Below the pieces are notes generated by a model. That model saw only the letters and a list, made by a program, of their open reading frames with translations, was not told the DNA's origin and searched no databases. The translations under genes were made by a program, and so were the position numbers. A DNA stretch of 64,000 bases from Tretioscincus oriximinensis (taxonomy: Eukaryota; Chordata; Lepidosauria; Squamata; Gymnophthalmidae): positions 180,753-244,752 of the forward strand of contig JAJVDF010000783.1 in NCBI GenBank assembly GCA_022410635.1. Direction: 5' to 3'. Of the stretch, positions 63,715 through 64,000 are shown piece by piece. Within the stretch, counting starts at the first letter, position 1. Each line of letters begins with the position of its first letter.

Positions 63715-63900
63715 GGGAAAAATAATGGGGGAAAGAATGGAAGAAAGGGGGAAGGATGAAAGGAAGAAAAAAAGAAGGAAAGAAAGAAGGATAGAAGGAA
63801 AGAGCAGGAAGGATGGAAGAAAGGACAAATATGATGTCACTTCCTGTCCCACCCCAGGTAAGTGATGACGCTCCCTGTCCTGTCCCCGGAAGTGATGTCA
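63715..63900. repeat. GGAA-rich array joined to a CRE/ETS-like palindrome (copy 3)
   Basis: A purine run (63715-63825), then 'atgatgtcacttcctgtccc' and 'ccccggaagtgatgtcaa'. The same combination of words occurs at 56800-56960. Confidence 0.6.
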
Positions 63901-63955
63901 AAAAAATCAGCANGCACTGTGTGCGCAAAGAATTCCTATGTATACAGTATATATA

Positions 63956-64000
63956 CAGGGTGCTTCAAAAAATGTATACACACTTTGAAGTTAAATTTCA
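63956..64000 (+). mobile_element. Possible Tc1/mariner-like terminal repeat, cut by the window edge
   Basis: After TATA the sequence reads CAGGGTGCTTCAAAAAATGT and 'atacacactttgaag', resembling terminal repeats that start CAGGGTGTCCCAAAA. Only 45 bases are visible. Confidence 0.35.

Overview
This is a vertebrate window, most likely from a squamate reptile (lizard or snake). The species cannot be named from the sequence. The main content is a head-to-tail, minus-strand cluster of vomeronasal type-2 receptor (V2R, family C GPCR) genes. They sit in repeat-rich DNA typical of squamates: L2-, CR1- and L1-type LINEs, a Sauria-like tRNA SINE, another tRNA-headed SINE, DIRS-order and Ty3/gypsy retrotransposon debris, Harbinger, Tigger-like and MITE DNA transposons, and long TTCC/GGAA arrays. 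Scattered n calls and one 504-base N gap show that this is a draft assembly.

Layout. (1) 1-2521: an L2 relic, then exons 2 and 1 of a V2R gene that runs off the left edge. (2) 4846-7083: a V2R pseudogene (exons 2 and 1) broken by a 4-base deletion and other indels, with a 1.1-kb L1 in its intron. (3) 7.1-13.97 kb: LINE debris, remains of a decayed V2R seven-transmembrane exon, and a solo LTR with a clean 5-base target duplication. (4) 13971-23362: an intact six-exon V2R gene, 861 codons plus stop. (5) 24.3-29.7 kb: an L2 copy and a degraded DIRS-order element carrying gag, RNase H, tyrosine recombinase and a hydrolase-like tail. (6) 31.7-32.05 kb: a second decayed 7TM exon. (7) 32594-44744: an intact six-exon V2R gene, 866 codons plus stop. 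(8) 45-64 kb: no V2R exon seen. This part holds repeats, a Harbinger transposase, CR1 pieces, a satellite with an N gap and an apparent assembly duplication, a gypsy-type gag relic, and palindromic CRE/ETS-like repeats.

The two intact receptors have exon lengths of 203/209, 289, 843/828, 228, 127 and 911/905 bases, with consistent phases and GT-AG splice sites. They should encode chemosensory receptors of vomeronasal neurons: an N-terminal ligand-binding bilobe (exons 2-4), a cysteine-rich linker (exon 5 and the start of exon 6) and seven membrane helices (exon 6). The array grew by local segmental duplication, because the flanks upstream of exon 1 and the relict 7TM exons downstream recur between units. 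I found no new biological system. The points most worth checking are the recurrent relict 7TM exon, the 549-base duplication at an N, the palindromic repeat families and the DIRS element.
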